Positions 17,987 to 28,600 of a DNA stretch of 64,000 nt are shown piece after piece. Position 1 is the stretch's first letter, and every line of letters starts with the position of its first letter. Under the pieces are notes generated by a model. The model had not been told where the DNA came from. It was given only the letters and a program-made list of their open reading frames with translations, and ran no database searches. Origin of the DNA: an uncultured Anaeroplasmataceae bacterium (GTDB lineage: Bacteria > Bacillota_I > Bacilli_A > Acholeplasmatales > Anaeroplasmataceae); contig CATKXV010000007.1 in NCBI GenBank assembly GCA_949840955.1, positions 1 through 64,000 of the forward strand, read 5' to 3'. The position numbers and the translations under genes were made by a program.

Positions 17987-19762
17987 ATGGATAAAATAAA
18001 AGAAATTCAACAAAGGCTAATCGAATCTCAATATGATGCCTATCTCATTCCAACAGCAGATGAGCATGGCAGTGAATATATTAGTGATTATTATAAAATC
18101 AGAGCCTATCTTTCTGGATTTACCGGTTCTGCGGGAACCTTACTCATTACACAAACAAAGGCTTTTTTATGGACGGATGGGCGATATCACATTCAAGCAG
18201 CTAAGCAGCTAGAGGGAAAGCCCATAACACTAATGAAGCAAGGACTTCCAGGAGTTCCAACAATTGAAGAGTTTATAAAGAAAACCTTAGTAGATGGAAA
18301 TACGCTTGCTTTAGACGGTAGACTTTGGGATGCCCATTTCATTCTTAGCCTACAAGAAAAATTACCTAATATAAAATTGGCTTCCTCCATTGATTTTGTG
18401 AGTCAGGTATGGCAAGATCGGCCAAAGCTTCCCTTTTCTTTTCTTTTTAAGCTAGAGGAATTTTTTAGCGGCAAATCCTATATGGAAAAGGTTACTGATA
18501 TAAGAAATCAAATGGTAAATTTAAATTCAACCATGCATATCCTATCTACACTAGAGGATCAAGCATGGCTTTATAATCTAAGAGCCAATGACATCCCTCA
18601 CACTCCCGTATTTCTAGCCTTTACAATTATAACCCTAGAAACCTGCCATCTGTTTATTGATCAGAAAAAATTAGATAAACACGTGGAAAAATATCTAAAG
18701 GAAAATAAAATAGTAGTTCATTCCTATGATGAATTTTATTCTTATATTCCTAACATACAAAATGAAAAGATTTTACTAGATTTGAAAAAAATAAATTACG
18801 CAATCTATGAAGCCATTGCTTCAAGGAATACTTTACTATTGGAACAAAATCCTACATTATTAATGAAAGCCATAAAAAATAAAAAGGAAATAGAAAATAC
18901 CATCCATGCTCATATCAAGGATGGAGTAGCCTTTACCAAGCTAATGTATTTTATCAAAAGTGGCTTAAATAATTCTCCTATGAGTGAAATTTCAGTAACA
19001 AATCATTTAGAAAAATTAAGACAAGCCCAGGAAGGCTTTGTTGATATTTCCTTTGATACCATATGTGCCTATAAGGATCATGGAGCGATGATGCACTATA
19101 AGGCAACTCCTGATACAGATTACACCTTAGAAGCAAATGATTTTCTATTAATTGATTCTGGTGGGCATTATTTAGATGGCACAACCGATATCACAAGAAC
19201 CCTAGCATTAGGTGTTCCATCAGATACACAAAAGCTTCATTTCACAACCGTGCTGAAATCAGTTATAGCTCTATCTGAGGCCGTCTTTTTAAAGGGGGTA
19301 AAGGGTATCAATTTAGACGTTTTAGCACGAGGCCCAATTTGGAAGCTACTCTTAGATTACAAATGTGGAACAGGACATGGAGTTGGATATCTTCTATCCG
19401 TACATGAGGCTCCGAATGGCTTTCGATGGCAAATCGTTCCAGAACGCAATGACTCTGCAACCCTTGTCCCAGGCATGATAACCACCAATGAGCCTGGAAT
19501 ATATCTAGAAAATAAATATGGTATACGTATTGAAAATGAGATGGTATGCGTTCCAAAGGGAAAAAATGAATTTGGAGAATTCTTGGCCTTTGAAACCATA
19601 ACCTACGCTCCTATCGACTTAGATGCGATAGATATGGAGCTTCTTACTCCAGATGAAAAAACCTGGTTAAATCAGTATCATCAAAAGGTTTATGAGGTAT
19701 TAAGTCCTTATTTGGAGGCAGAAGAAAAAATTTGGCTCAAGCATTATACTAGAGAAATATAA
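17987..19762 (+). CDS. pepP: M24B aminopeptidase P (Xaa-Pro aminopeptidase)
   Basis: AYLIPTADEHGSEY, FLLIDSGGHYLDGTTDITRT, GTGHGVGYLLSVHE, TTNEPGIYLENKYGIRIEN. Confidence 0.95.
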   Translation: MDKIKEIQQRLIESQYDAYLIPTADEHGSEYISDYYKIRAYLSGFTGSAGTLLITQTKAFLWTDGRYHIQAAKQLEGKPITLMKQGLPGVPTIEEFIKKTLVDGNTLALDGRLWDAHFILSLQEKLPNIKLASSIDFVSQVWQDRPKLPFSFLFKLEEFFSGKSYMEKVTDIRNQMVNLNSTMHILSTLEDQAWLYNLRANDIPHTPVFLAFTIITLETCHLFIDQKKLDKHVEKYLKENKIVVHSYDEFYSYIPNIQNEKILLDLKKINYAIYEAIASRNTLLLEQNPTLLMKAIKNKKEIENTIHAHIKDGVAFTKLMYFIKSGLNNSPMSEISVTNHLEKLRQAQEGFVDISFDTICAYKDHGAMMHYKATPDTDYTLEANDFLLIDSGGHYLDGTTDITRTLALGVPSDTQKLHFTTVLKSVIALSEAVFLKGVKGINLDVLARGPIWKLLLDYKCGTGHGVGYLLSVHEAPNGFRWQIVPERNDSATLVPGMITTNEPGIYLENKYGIRIENEMVCVPKGKNEFGEFLAFETITYAPIDLDAIDMELLTPDEKTWLNQYHQKVYEVLSPYLEAEEKIWLKHYTREI

Positions 19763-19814
19763 AAGGAAGGCTGTAGCATTCTCTTGAAATGTACAGCCTT
19801 TTATCTTGCTTATA

Positions 19815-19902
19815 AAAAACGCCTTAACCACATTACCTACTAGCTTAAGGCTGCTACCTTCCGATCCTGACCTGGTTCACCGCAGATAATTGATTAAGGA
19901 CT
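19815..19902 (-). ncRNA. ffs: Signal recognition particle RNA (small bacterial SRP / 4.5S type)
   Basis: Minus strand CGGTGAACCAGGTCAGGATCGGAAGGTAGCAGCC core, closed by CCTTAA...TTAAGG, followed by T6. Confidence 0.93.
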
Positions 19903-20051
19903 ACATAATATTATCACATCCTATTGCTTTTTTCAAGAATTATTTATAAGTTCTTTTGCTGAACGCCATAATGAAATATAAGGAATAATAAGGTAAAGGT
20001 ATTTCTTTTTTTTTATAAAAATGATAAAATCTAATAAAGAGGTGAACTCGA

Positions 20052-22073
20052 ATGGCAACCATGAAAGACATTGCAAAAAAGGCAGGGGTTTCTTACGGAA
20101 CCGTTTCTAACGTATTAAACAAGCGGGGAAATACAAGTTTAAAAAAAATTAAATTGGTGGAGGAGGCTGCGAAGGAATTAGGATATTTTTATAATGAAAA
20201 CGCAAGTTCATTACGAATGAACAAAAAAAATGACATTGCCCTAATCCTTCCCACCTTGGACAACTATTTTTTTAGAAAAATATTTAACCTTTTAAATAAC
20301 AAATTAAACAAGTTAAGTTTATATGTTACAAATTTTAATCCCTCTGTTGAAATTGAATTGGTCAATAATTCTATAAAAACCAAAAAATATCTCATCATTG
20401 TTTCTTGTTTAGGGGAAGATACCTCCTTTTACCAAAGTCTATCCGTTTCTGATACCTACATTATTTTTATTAATTCCTATCCATGTAACAATAAAGCTTT
20501 TTCCTATATCTCATTAAATTATGATCAGTTTTTTAAGGATATAAATGAATTCATTGTTAAAAATAATTTTAAAAAGGTTCTATTCTTCTCTGATAAAAAA
20601 ATCAAGCCTTCAAATTTAATTGGCACTACGGTTATCATAGAAAATTCTTCTTTACCCTCTAACACAATGTCTATTGCGATTGAACAGCTCTATCAGGATG
20701 ATTATGACTTAATTGTCACAACCTCTTATGAGATATTTCAAGCAGTCAATAATGCACGTATTATTTTACAAAAAAATGATCATCTTCCTATCATTTCCAT
20801 TGTAGATAATGATATTATATTAGATTTTTCCTTAATCCCCTATTATCAAGATACAGATAGTCTAATTAAAAGTATTATCCAGCTGATTAAAAAACCAGAA
20901 ATGAATGAACAAAGTTTTATTCCCTTTACTGGTTTTTTAGAGGAAACGAAAATATATAATAAAAATGAAGCAATCAATATCCTTTTAATTTCTAATCCAT
21001 CAGCACAGGCCCTAATTAAAATTAAACCCTATATCGAAAAGAAAATAGGAATTAAGCTAAATATAACCCTAATTACCTATAATGAATATGACTTACTTCT
21101 TGATGAAAAATATGTTCAGAATTACGATTTAATACGTATAGATATGGCTCACCTACCTCAAATGGCCTCAACTTTGTTTATGCCTCTAAATCACACCTTA
21201 TCCAGCTTTAAAGAAAAGTTCATAGAAAATTTAGATGAATATATTTATGTTGATGATATAGCCTATACACTTCCTTTTGATATTTCCAGTATGGTTTTAA
21301 TGTATAGAAAGGATATTTTTGATAATCAGCTCATTCAAAGACAATATTATGAAGAAACAAAAAAGCATCTTTTCGTTCCCAAAAACTTTACAGAGTATAA
21401 CCATATTGAGCAATTCTTTAATAAAAATTATCATGGTGTGTTATTTCCATCTACCACATGTATTGGTTCTTCTATCACAGCTAGTAATGAATTTCTGTTA
21501 CGTGTAAACAAAGGACACATCTTTGAGGAAGAAACTTTAAATATAAACGATGCAGATATAAAATATGCATTAGAAAGCTATATGTGCTCTGTAAAATCAA
21601 GTAAAAATAAGAATAATCAGTTTTGGGATGATGTCATAAATGAATATGCTGAAGGGAATACAGTTATGTCTATTGTATATTCAAATTATATTCATATGCT
21701 CAATAGTCATAAGGATATTCTATTTAAAACAAACTTCATTAAGACTCCTAGTGATACCTCCTATATTGGTGGAGGGGTCATCGGATTAACGAAATATACA
21801 AAAAAAGAAAAGCTGGTTTATAAATTTTTAGAAGTCTTATATAGTGATGAAATTTGTAAGCTTTTAACCCATTTAGGGGCATCCATGCCAACAAAGAATA
21901 TCTATGATAATTTAAGCTTAACTGAAAACTATCCTTGGCTTAAGCTCTTACCTGAGGCTTTAAAGGATGGCAAACGAAAGCGTTGCATATCTCATAAAAA
22001 AGAAATAGAAATTATTACCTTTGAAAAGTCCATAGGTAGACAGGTTAGAGAATTGATTAAAAACAACTCCTAA
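20052..22073 (+). CDS. LacI-type HTH regulator fused to a PBP-I-like region and a C-terminal extracellular-solute-binding-like (PBP type II) domain
   Basis: MATMKDIAKKAGVSYGTVSNVLNKRGNTSLKKIKLVEEAAKELGY (LacI HTH); residues about 310-670 resemble family-1 SBPs (YIGGGVIGLTKYTKKEKLVYKFLEVLYSDEICKLLTHLGASMPTK); no signal peptide. Confidence 0.8.
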   Translation: MATMKDIAKKAGVSYGTVSNVLNKRGNTSLKKIKLVEEAAKELGYFYNENASSLRMNKKNDIALILPTLDNYFFRKIFNLLNNKLNKLSLYVTNFNPSVEIELVNNSIKTKKYLIIVSCLGEDTSFYQSLSVSDTYIIFINSYPCNNKAFSYISLNYDQFFKDINEFIVKNNFKKVLFFSDKKIKPSNLIGTTVIIENSSLPSNTMSIAIEQLYQDDYDLIVTTSYEIFQAVNNARIILQKNDHLPIISIVDNDIILDFSLIPYYQDTDSLIKSIIQLIKKPEMNEQSFIPFTGFLEETKIYNKNEAINILLISNPSAQALIKIKPYIEKKIGIKLNITLITYNEYDLLLDEKYVQNYDLIRIDMAHLPQMASTLFMPLNHTLSSFKEKFIENLDEYIYVDDIAYTLPFDISSMVLMYRKDIFDNQLIQRQYYEETKKHLFVPKNFTEYNHIEQFFNKNYHGVLFPSTTCIGSSITASNEFLLRVNKGHIFEEETLNINDADIKYALESYMCSVKSSKNKNNQFWDDVINEYAEGNTVMSIVYSNYIHMLNSHKDILFKTNFIKTPSDTSYIGGGVIGLTKYTKKEKLVYKFLEVLYSDEICKLLTHLGASMPTKNIYDNLSLTENYPWLKLLPEALKDGKRKRCISHKKEIEIITFEKSIGRQVRELIKNNS

Positions 22074-22080
22074 TCATAAG

Positions 22081-22112
22081 TAAAAAAACTGCATTTTAAG
22101 CAGTTTTTTTTA
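22081..22112. terminator. Convergent bidirectional terminator
   Basis: AAAAAAACTGCATTTTAAGCAGTTTTTTTT. Confidence 0.8.
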
Positions 22113-22802
22113 AATTTTAATATAAGAAATTTCAGCAACACCTAAGCTGTCTCGGCCATAGCTATATGCTCTATATTCTGACATATCATTAAACAATGCT
22201 AAAACTGCTTCATCTATGATAATATCTCCTAAAGAGGATAAATACTTTTCATTTAATTTAGATAATATATAATCCATTTCGCTTTTTTCATTTGGAGTTA
22301 ATTCCTGAAGCTGATATGCCAACGAGATGTGAAATGTATAATTCGGATTGATGGTAAAGCCTATTTTTTTTGAAATAAACTCACGAAATTCCACTAATTT
22401 CATTTCATCTTCTTTCGACTTAGGCCTTAATACAATCTTTTTGGATTGGATTGCTACTGGAACCATCGTTATATGAAGCTCAAAAAATTCCTTGCCCAAA
22501 TCCCTATATATTTGATTGTCAATATCAAGGATATGGCTCAAATTTTTATGTTTAAAATTGGTATACCTTTCATTTGAAAACAGGTCTGCATACGTCAGTA
22601 AATCGCATACTGTCATATGATAGCTATCTGTAGGTAATAATACAAATTTATTAAATAAAGGGTATTGAGACATCTCATTTTGAATTTCTGTCAAAATCTG
22701 AATTTGGCTTGAATTCTTGATAAAATGGATAATTGTATTTCCAGGGAAATACTCATATGATTTATCCTTCTTAAATTTAGCTAATGTTTTTTCAACATAC
22801 AT
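22110..22802 (-). CDS. 2H phosphoesterase superfamily protein (DUF1868-like)
   Basis: Two H-x-[ST] motifs: YHMTVCDLL and FHISLAYQL. Confidence 0.75.
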   Translation of the reverse strand: MYVEKTLAKFKKDKSYEYFPGNTIIHFIKNSSQIQILTEIQNEMSQYPLFNKFVLLPTDSYHMTVCDLLTYADLFSNERYTNFKHKNLSHILDIDNQIYRDLGKEFFELHITMVPVAIQSKKIVLRPKSKEDEMKLVEFREFISKKIGFTINPNYTFHISLAYQLQELTPNEKSEMDYILSKLNEKYLSSLGDIIIDEAVLALFNDMSEYRAYSYGRDSLGVAEISYIKI

Positions 22803-22814
22803 ACGATTAATCTC

Positions 22815-24554
22815 CTATTTTTCTGTTTTCTTTAATAATTTACCATAGGCAATATACAAAATCAATCCAGCAAAGAGCATAAGAATTACTGTATACACCA
22901 ATAAAATTACTTGAGATTGTCCACCAACCATAATATCGGTTTTGTTCTTAATATCAATACCCAAGGTTTTATATAATGGATGATATAAGAATATGGTTGT
23001 GTTGTAATCTGTTATTAAGCTATTAAAATTGATAGCAATTAATGCTATGACTGTTGGAAGAACCATTGGTAGAGTTACTCTCCTAAATGTATAAAAACCT
23101 CTTGCTCCTAGACTTTTGGAGGCTTTTTCATAGGTTCCATCAATGGTGTAATAAATTGCGTTGAGCATTCTATTTGTAAATGGAATTTTATTGATGATAT
23201 AGCCTATGACTAGAATTGCTGTACTCCCCACCAAAACCATACCAAAGATGAGAGGCTGTGGTTGATTAAAGGTTTGAATTAGTCCTAACGCAATTATAGT
23301 TGATGGTAAGAGCCAAGGAATCAATAAAACATAGGACATAATTTTTGTTAGAATATTCTTATGCTTAAATTTTAATATAATGAGAAATAAAACAAGAAAT
23401 ACAACTATGATCGCTGCCGTAAAAGCAAAACGAACACTATTAAAAAATGGTTTCAGGTTAGCAAAATCAGTTAAAACATCAATGTAATTTGTTAAAGTAA
23501 AGCTAGTAAAGGAAAGCTTTCCACTTGCAATCGTTGCTGCATCCGTAAAGGAAAACAGTACAATAAAAACGATAGGTAAGACATAAATCAAAAATATAAG
23601 ATAGGCGAAAAAATGAACAATGACATTTACTACCTTATTCTCAATTTTTTGTTTTTTAAAGGCTCCCTTTGTTTTAGATACGGAATAATAGGTTCCTCTT
23701 TTTTCAATCCATGTGAATATAGTTAATAATAAAATAGCCATCAAGCCTAAAATTATAGATAGCATAATACTTACTCCAGGAGAATCATATACTAAAGCTC
23801 TAATCACTGGATTAATCGTTTGAAAATTATCTCCTCCGATTAAAACTGGAGCTGCATAAGCACCTAATCCCGATAAAAATACTAACACTGTAACAGCAAA
23901 AATCGTAGGCATTAATACGGGTAGAACCACTTTAAAAAGTGTTTTGAAGGTGGAGGCTCCTAAATTTCTTGAAGCCTCAATGGTATGCCCATCTATCTTT
24001 TTCAAGGCATTTTTTAAAAATATCATATGATTCGAGGTTACTGAAAAAGTCATAACAAAAGAAACCCCAAAATAGCCAGAAAACCAGCTAGCAGTATAAT
24101 TAGGAAAAACACCTTGAATCATTCTTGTTAGCATACCAGTTTCGCCATAAACAAATATATATCCAGAAACTAAAACAATTCCGCCATAAATAAAGGTACT
24201 CATATATCCTGCTTTTAATATCTTACTTCCTTTTATTTCAAAATATTCAGAAACAAGAACAATGAAAATCCCAACGATATTAACTGTAATACTGAGGGTA
24301 ACAGCCAATAAAAAACTATTTTTCAAGCCCTTAAGAGCTCGCTTAGAATGAATGATTTGTTCTACAGCATAAAAGGAAAATTTTCCATCCTTTTGAAATG
24401 CCTGAATTACAATATTTACATTTGGATAAATCAAAAACACAAAAAGAGCCCATAAAATCACAATCGTAAGGATAATGTTAAACCAATTCTTCTTTAAATT
24501 GTTCAAAAAAGACTTCCAATTGATTTGTTTAAATTTTTGCAATATATTTTCCAT
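22815..24554 (-). CDS. ABC transporter permease, fused two-module FbpB/AfuB/PhnU type
   Basis: Two BPD permease EAA-like loops: EASRNLGASTFKTLFKVVLPVLMPTI and KASKSLGARGFYTFRRVTLPMVLPTV. Confidence 0.9.
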   Translation of the reverse strand: MENILQKFKQINWKSFLNNLKKNWFNIILTIVILWALFVFLIYPNVNIVIQAFQKDGKFSFYAVEQIIHSKRALKGLKNSFLLAVTLSITVNIVGIFIVLVSEYFEIKGSKILKAGYMSTFIYGGIVLVSGYIFVYGETGMLTRMIQGVFPNYTASWFSGYFGVSFVMTFSVTSNHMIFLKNALKKIDGHTIEASRNLGASTFKTLFKVVLPVLMPTIFAVTVLVFLSGLGAYAAPVLIGGDNFQTINPVIRALVYDSPGVSIMLSIILGLMAILLLTIFTWIEKRGTYYSVSKTKGAFKKQKIENKVVNVIVHFFAYLIFLIYVLPIVFIVLFSFTDAATIASGKLSFTSFTLTNYIDVLTDFANLKPFFNSVRFAFTAAIIVVFLVLFLIILKFKHKNILTKIMSYVLLIPWLLPSTIIALGLIQTFNQPQPLIFGMVLVGSTAILVIGYIINKIPFTNRMLNAIYYTIDGTYEKASKSLGARGFYTFRRVTLPMVLPTVIALIAINFNSLITDYNTTIFLYHPLYKTLGIDIKNKTDIMVGGQSQVILLVYTVILMLFAGLILYIAYGKLLKKTEK

Positions 24555-24566
24555 AGGACACTCCAA

Positions 24567-25574
24567 TTAATATTGTCTTATATTTTCCGGATCGACATAA
24601 ATAGAAACGGCTTCTCCTAGTTCATGCTCTTTGCCTACACCAATAAATTGAATGAATCTTACTTGTAGCTCTTCTGTAACCTGAAGCGTGTATTTCATAT
24701 AGAGCCCAAAATATTCGATGCCTTTTATTTCGCCCTTGAGCTCAATACTGTCCTTGTGTTTTTTTTCTGTTCTAATATTATGAATACTAATATAAACAGG
24801 CTTCGTTTCATCAATTTCTAGTTTTTCCTGTAGGAATTCTTTAAAATCTTTTCCTGGAAGCTGATTGGTCTCACCAATAAAATTTTGAACAAACTCCGTT
24901 TGAGGATTGGTATAGATTTCTTTAGGAGTTCCTACCTGCTGTAAGTTTCCATTGTCAAAAATTGCCATTCTATCGGATAACGTTAATGCCTCCTCTTGAT
25001 CATGAGTTACATAGATTGTTGTTATTCCGAATTCCTTTTGAAGTTTCTTTATTTCTTGACGAAGCTTTACTCTCAATTTTGCATCTAAATTAGATAAGGG
25101 CTCATCTAAACACAATATTTTAGGCTTTGTTACCATTGCTCTTGCAATAGCCACACGCTGTTGCTGACCTCCAGATAATTCAGATACCTTTTTAAGCAAT
25201 TGCTCATCCGTCAAATCAACCTTTTTTGCAATGTCTCTTACTAAAGGATCTATCTCTTTTTTAGGATAGCGTTTTGCTCTTAATCCATAAGCAATATTTT
25301 CATACACATTCATTGTCGGAAAGAGCGCATAGGATTGAAATACAATTCCAATATTTCTTTTTTCAATAGGAACATTGGTAATATCCTGATCGCCAATAGT
25401 AATAGTTCCTGAAGCAGATTGAAGGAATCCAACCAATGTGTTTAACACGGTTGTTTTTCCCGAGCCTGAAGGCCCCAAAAAGGAAAAAAATTCTCCTTCT
25501 TTTATATGCAAATTCAAATTATTCATGGCAACAAAGTCACCATATTTAATGATAATATCTTTAAATCGAATCAT
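24567..25574 (-). CDS. ABC transporter ATPase (FbpC/PotA type)
   Basis: GPSGSGKTTVLNTLVG, LSGGQQQRVAIARAMVTKPKILCLDEPLSNLDAKLR, C-term TOBE-like region. Confidence 0.95.
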   Translation of the reverse strand: MIRFKDIIIKYGDFVAMNNLNLHIKEGEFFSFLGPSGSGKTTVLNTLVGFLQSASGTITIGDQDITNVPIEKRNIGIVFQSYALFPTMNVYENIAYGLRAKRYPKKEIDPLVRDIAKKVDLTDEQLLKKVSELSGGQQQRVAIARAMVTKPKILCLDEPLSNLDAKLRVKLRQEIKKLQKEFGITTIYVTHDQEEALTLSDRMAIFDNGNLQQVGTPKEIYTNPQTEFVQNFIGETNQLPGKDFKEFLQEKLEIDETKPVYISIHNIRTEKKHKDSIELKGEIKGIEYFGLYMKYTLQVTEELQVRFIQFIGVGKEHELGEAVSIYVDPENIRQY

Positions 25575-25638
25575 AATTTACCTACCTTAATACCTATGAC
25601 TATCGCTAGAATTTATCCAGCGATAGTCATATGGTTAA

Positions 25639-28600
25639 TTATTCTACAGCCTCTACAACATCTGTCGTTTCCATAATTGTTGCTCTAATATAGATGGTAG
25701 AGTTTTCTACATAAGCTTTATTAAATCCGACAATCACAAATTTCAAAGTGTAGGTTTTTCCTTGTTCCACCGTTGGTTTACTACAAACGGTTTGATAAAA
25801 TTGAATATTTAAGTTTTGATTTTCTCCATGCTTTATTTGATAAAAGGAATCATTTCCATTATAATTTACCGTTACCTTGCAAGTATATACACCTAAGATG
25901 TTGGTCTGATTTGTAATTGCATCGGATAAAAAAGCATCCATATTAGGTATTTCAACCACTTTAATTTCGTTTCCTGTTGACAGCTTATAGGAATCATGAA
26001 TCAGCATAGGTGTTACTGTTTTATTAGCTCTAGGCAATCCTTTGTTATCAACAATAGAGGTTGCTTTCACTATGACCTGATCTCCAACCTCATAGCTATT
26101 CCAAACATCTTGATAAGCCCCTGAATCACTTCCCCAAAATTCTATACAATCTGTAGTAACTAAATCCTGAAGTATGATAGCCTTATGATTCCCTTTGTCT
26201 ACAGAGTATCCTGCGACATTAGCCTTGATATAGACCTCTTGATTTTGATTCAAATATTGCATTGCATCGGTTACATTCATTGCATCAAATATCGTTATTT
26301 CAAATTTCTCTTGTATAATTTTTCCTAAAGAATTTAGGCAATATAAGGAAACCTCATACGTTCCTACCTGATCCATATCTACAGCCTCAGTAATCATTTC
26401 TTTTGTAATCACAATTTCTCCATCTGTTGCATCAACCACTGTGAAATATGTCGTAAAATCAGGCTTTGATGTTCCTTTTAAAAGATTTTTTTCTCCACTT
26501 ATAGAAACTGTAAAGTCAGCATCATCTGGGATTTCAATGACCTCCTCTACATCAGAAGAACTCATCACAGAAATTCTTACATCTATATCTTTTGAAGGAT
26601 CAAAGGCTGAACTAAAGCCACAAATCGTAAATGTAATGGTATACTTCTTTCCTGTTTCTAAGGCTACTGGAGATTTAGATTGATAGAAAGCTACTCTTAA
26701 ATGAGTTCCCTCTCCTGTTGCCATTTCATATAAATATTCATTTTCTATACTACCTGTATACGTATAACGTCCTAATATATTCGTCTGATTTGTTATAGCA
26801 TCGGTTAAAAAGCCTTCAAAATCTGTAATTTCTGTAGGAGAAATCAGATGATCTGTAGACAGCTTGATAGAACCATTTAACTCAATAGGCATAGTTTCAT
26901 TTTTCTTTTGTCCCGCTCTAGGAAGTCCCTTAGAATCAATAATAGCATCTGTATGAAGGATAATATGATCTCCTACATTTAATGTTTTCCAAAGACTTCT
27001 ATAGTTCGAATGATCATTTGCCCAAAATTCTATGCAATCCTTTGTCTGGGTATCCTGAATAATAACTGCCGTATAATTACCACTATCATTCACACCATAT
27101 CCAACTACATATCCATGGAAGCAAAGCTCTTTTTCCTGTCCCTTGTATAAAAGTGCCTCTGATACACTTAATCCATATTGAGATACAATAATATCAACTG
27201 TTTTTTCGGTTCTGTTCCCTTTTGTATTGGTATAGGTAAAAGATACGGTATACTCCCCTGGGGTTGCCATATCCACATTTTCCGTAATCATTTCATCTGT
27301 AATCGTTAATAATCCATCAACAGGATCAACCACATTAAAATATTCCTTAAAATTAGGTTTTGATGTCCCCGCAATAAGAAAGGTATGCCCATTGAGGATG
27401 ACTGTTGCTTCTTCACCAACAACCAACTCAATATCTGTAGGATTCATAATACTTAAGCGCATTACAATAGATTGGGTTTCAACCTTACTATAGCTATCCG
27501 AAATACCTGTTGCTACTGCCGTGATTTTATATTTACAGCCAGGAACAAAATCATAGGAAGTAGCAGATTGATATAAGCCCAATTGGATTATATTTCCTGT
27601 AGTTTCATCTGCTCTAAGGAAATAAGAATAGGCTCCATTGGTTTCTACAAACTCCGCCTCAAAGGAATATCTACCAAAGAAATTTTCTTTTGTATTTGCT
27701 AAATCCGTTACCCAAGCTTTTACATCCTCTATTTTCGTTACAGGAGTTAATTCAACATTTTTGGCTAATGTCTTAATGACAGCAACTGTCCCAGAAAGTC
27801 TAGGCATTTCTTTTTCAAAGCCAAGGGTAGAAGAGTAAACCGTGATATGATCTCCCACCTCAAGTCTTTGGAAATCAGATTTATTGTTTGTCCAAATCTC
27901 TACTGCTTCTCCGGTATTCGGATCCTCTAGGATAGTAGCTGTTCTTTGAGAACCATTATATTGCCAGCCAATCACAACTCCATTAACATGTAAATCAATA
28001 AATTCAGGAATATGCTTTAATGCCTCAGAAATACTTAACCCATTCTCTGTAACATAGATTTCAAAGGTATGAGTTAAGGTTTTTCCGATAGAGTTTTGAT
28101 ATGTAAAGGTCACAGGATATGTTCCAGCAGTTTTCATATCCACATTTTCCGTAATCATTTCATTTGTAACCTGAACTGCCCCATCTATAGGATCTACCAC
28201 CTGGAAATAGGTTGTAAAGTCTGGCTTATCATTATCATTTTCCAATAAAAATGAACGCTGTCCACTGACTAATATCGTAGCCTCTTCTGTATTTTCTACA
28301 ACAAGCTCCACATCATCCGTAGATAAAACAGATAGACGTATGACTGTCCCATCTAAATTTTCATCCTTAAAATCATCGCTTAATCCATAGGCTATCGCTG
28401 TAATATTATATTTTTGGCCTTGAACCAATTTGAGCTCTGAAATATCACAATAGGAGGAATCATTTTTAATTCCCAGCTTCAGTCCTCTGCCTCCTATCTC
28501 ATCATATTGATTATCAATATAGGTATAGCTTGCTGATACCTCCAATATTTCAACATTCGTGAACTTATAGGTCTTAAATAAAATACCTGGATTGGTTCGA

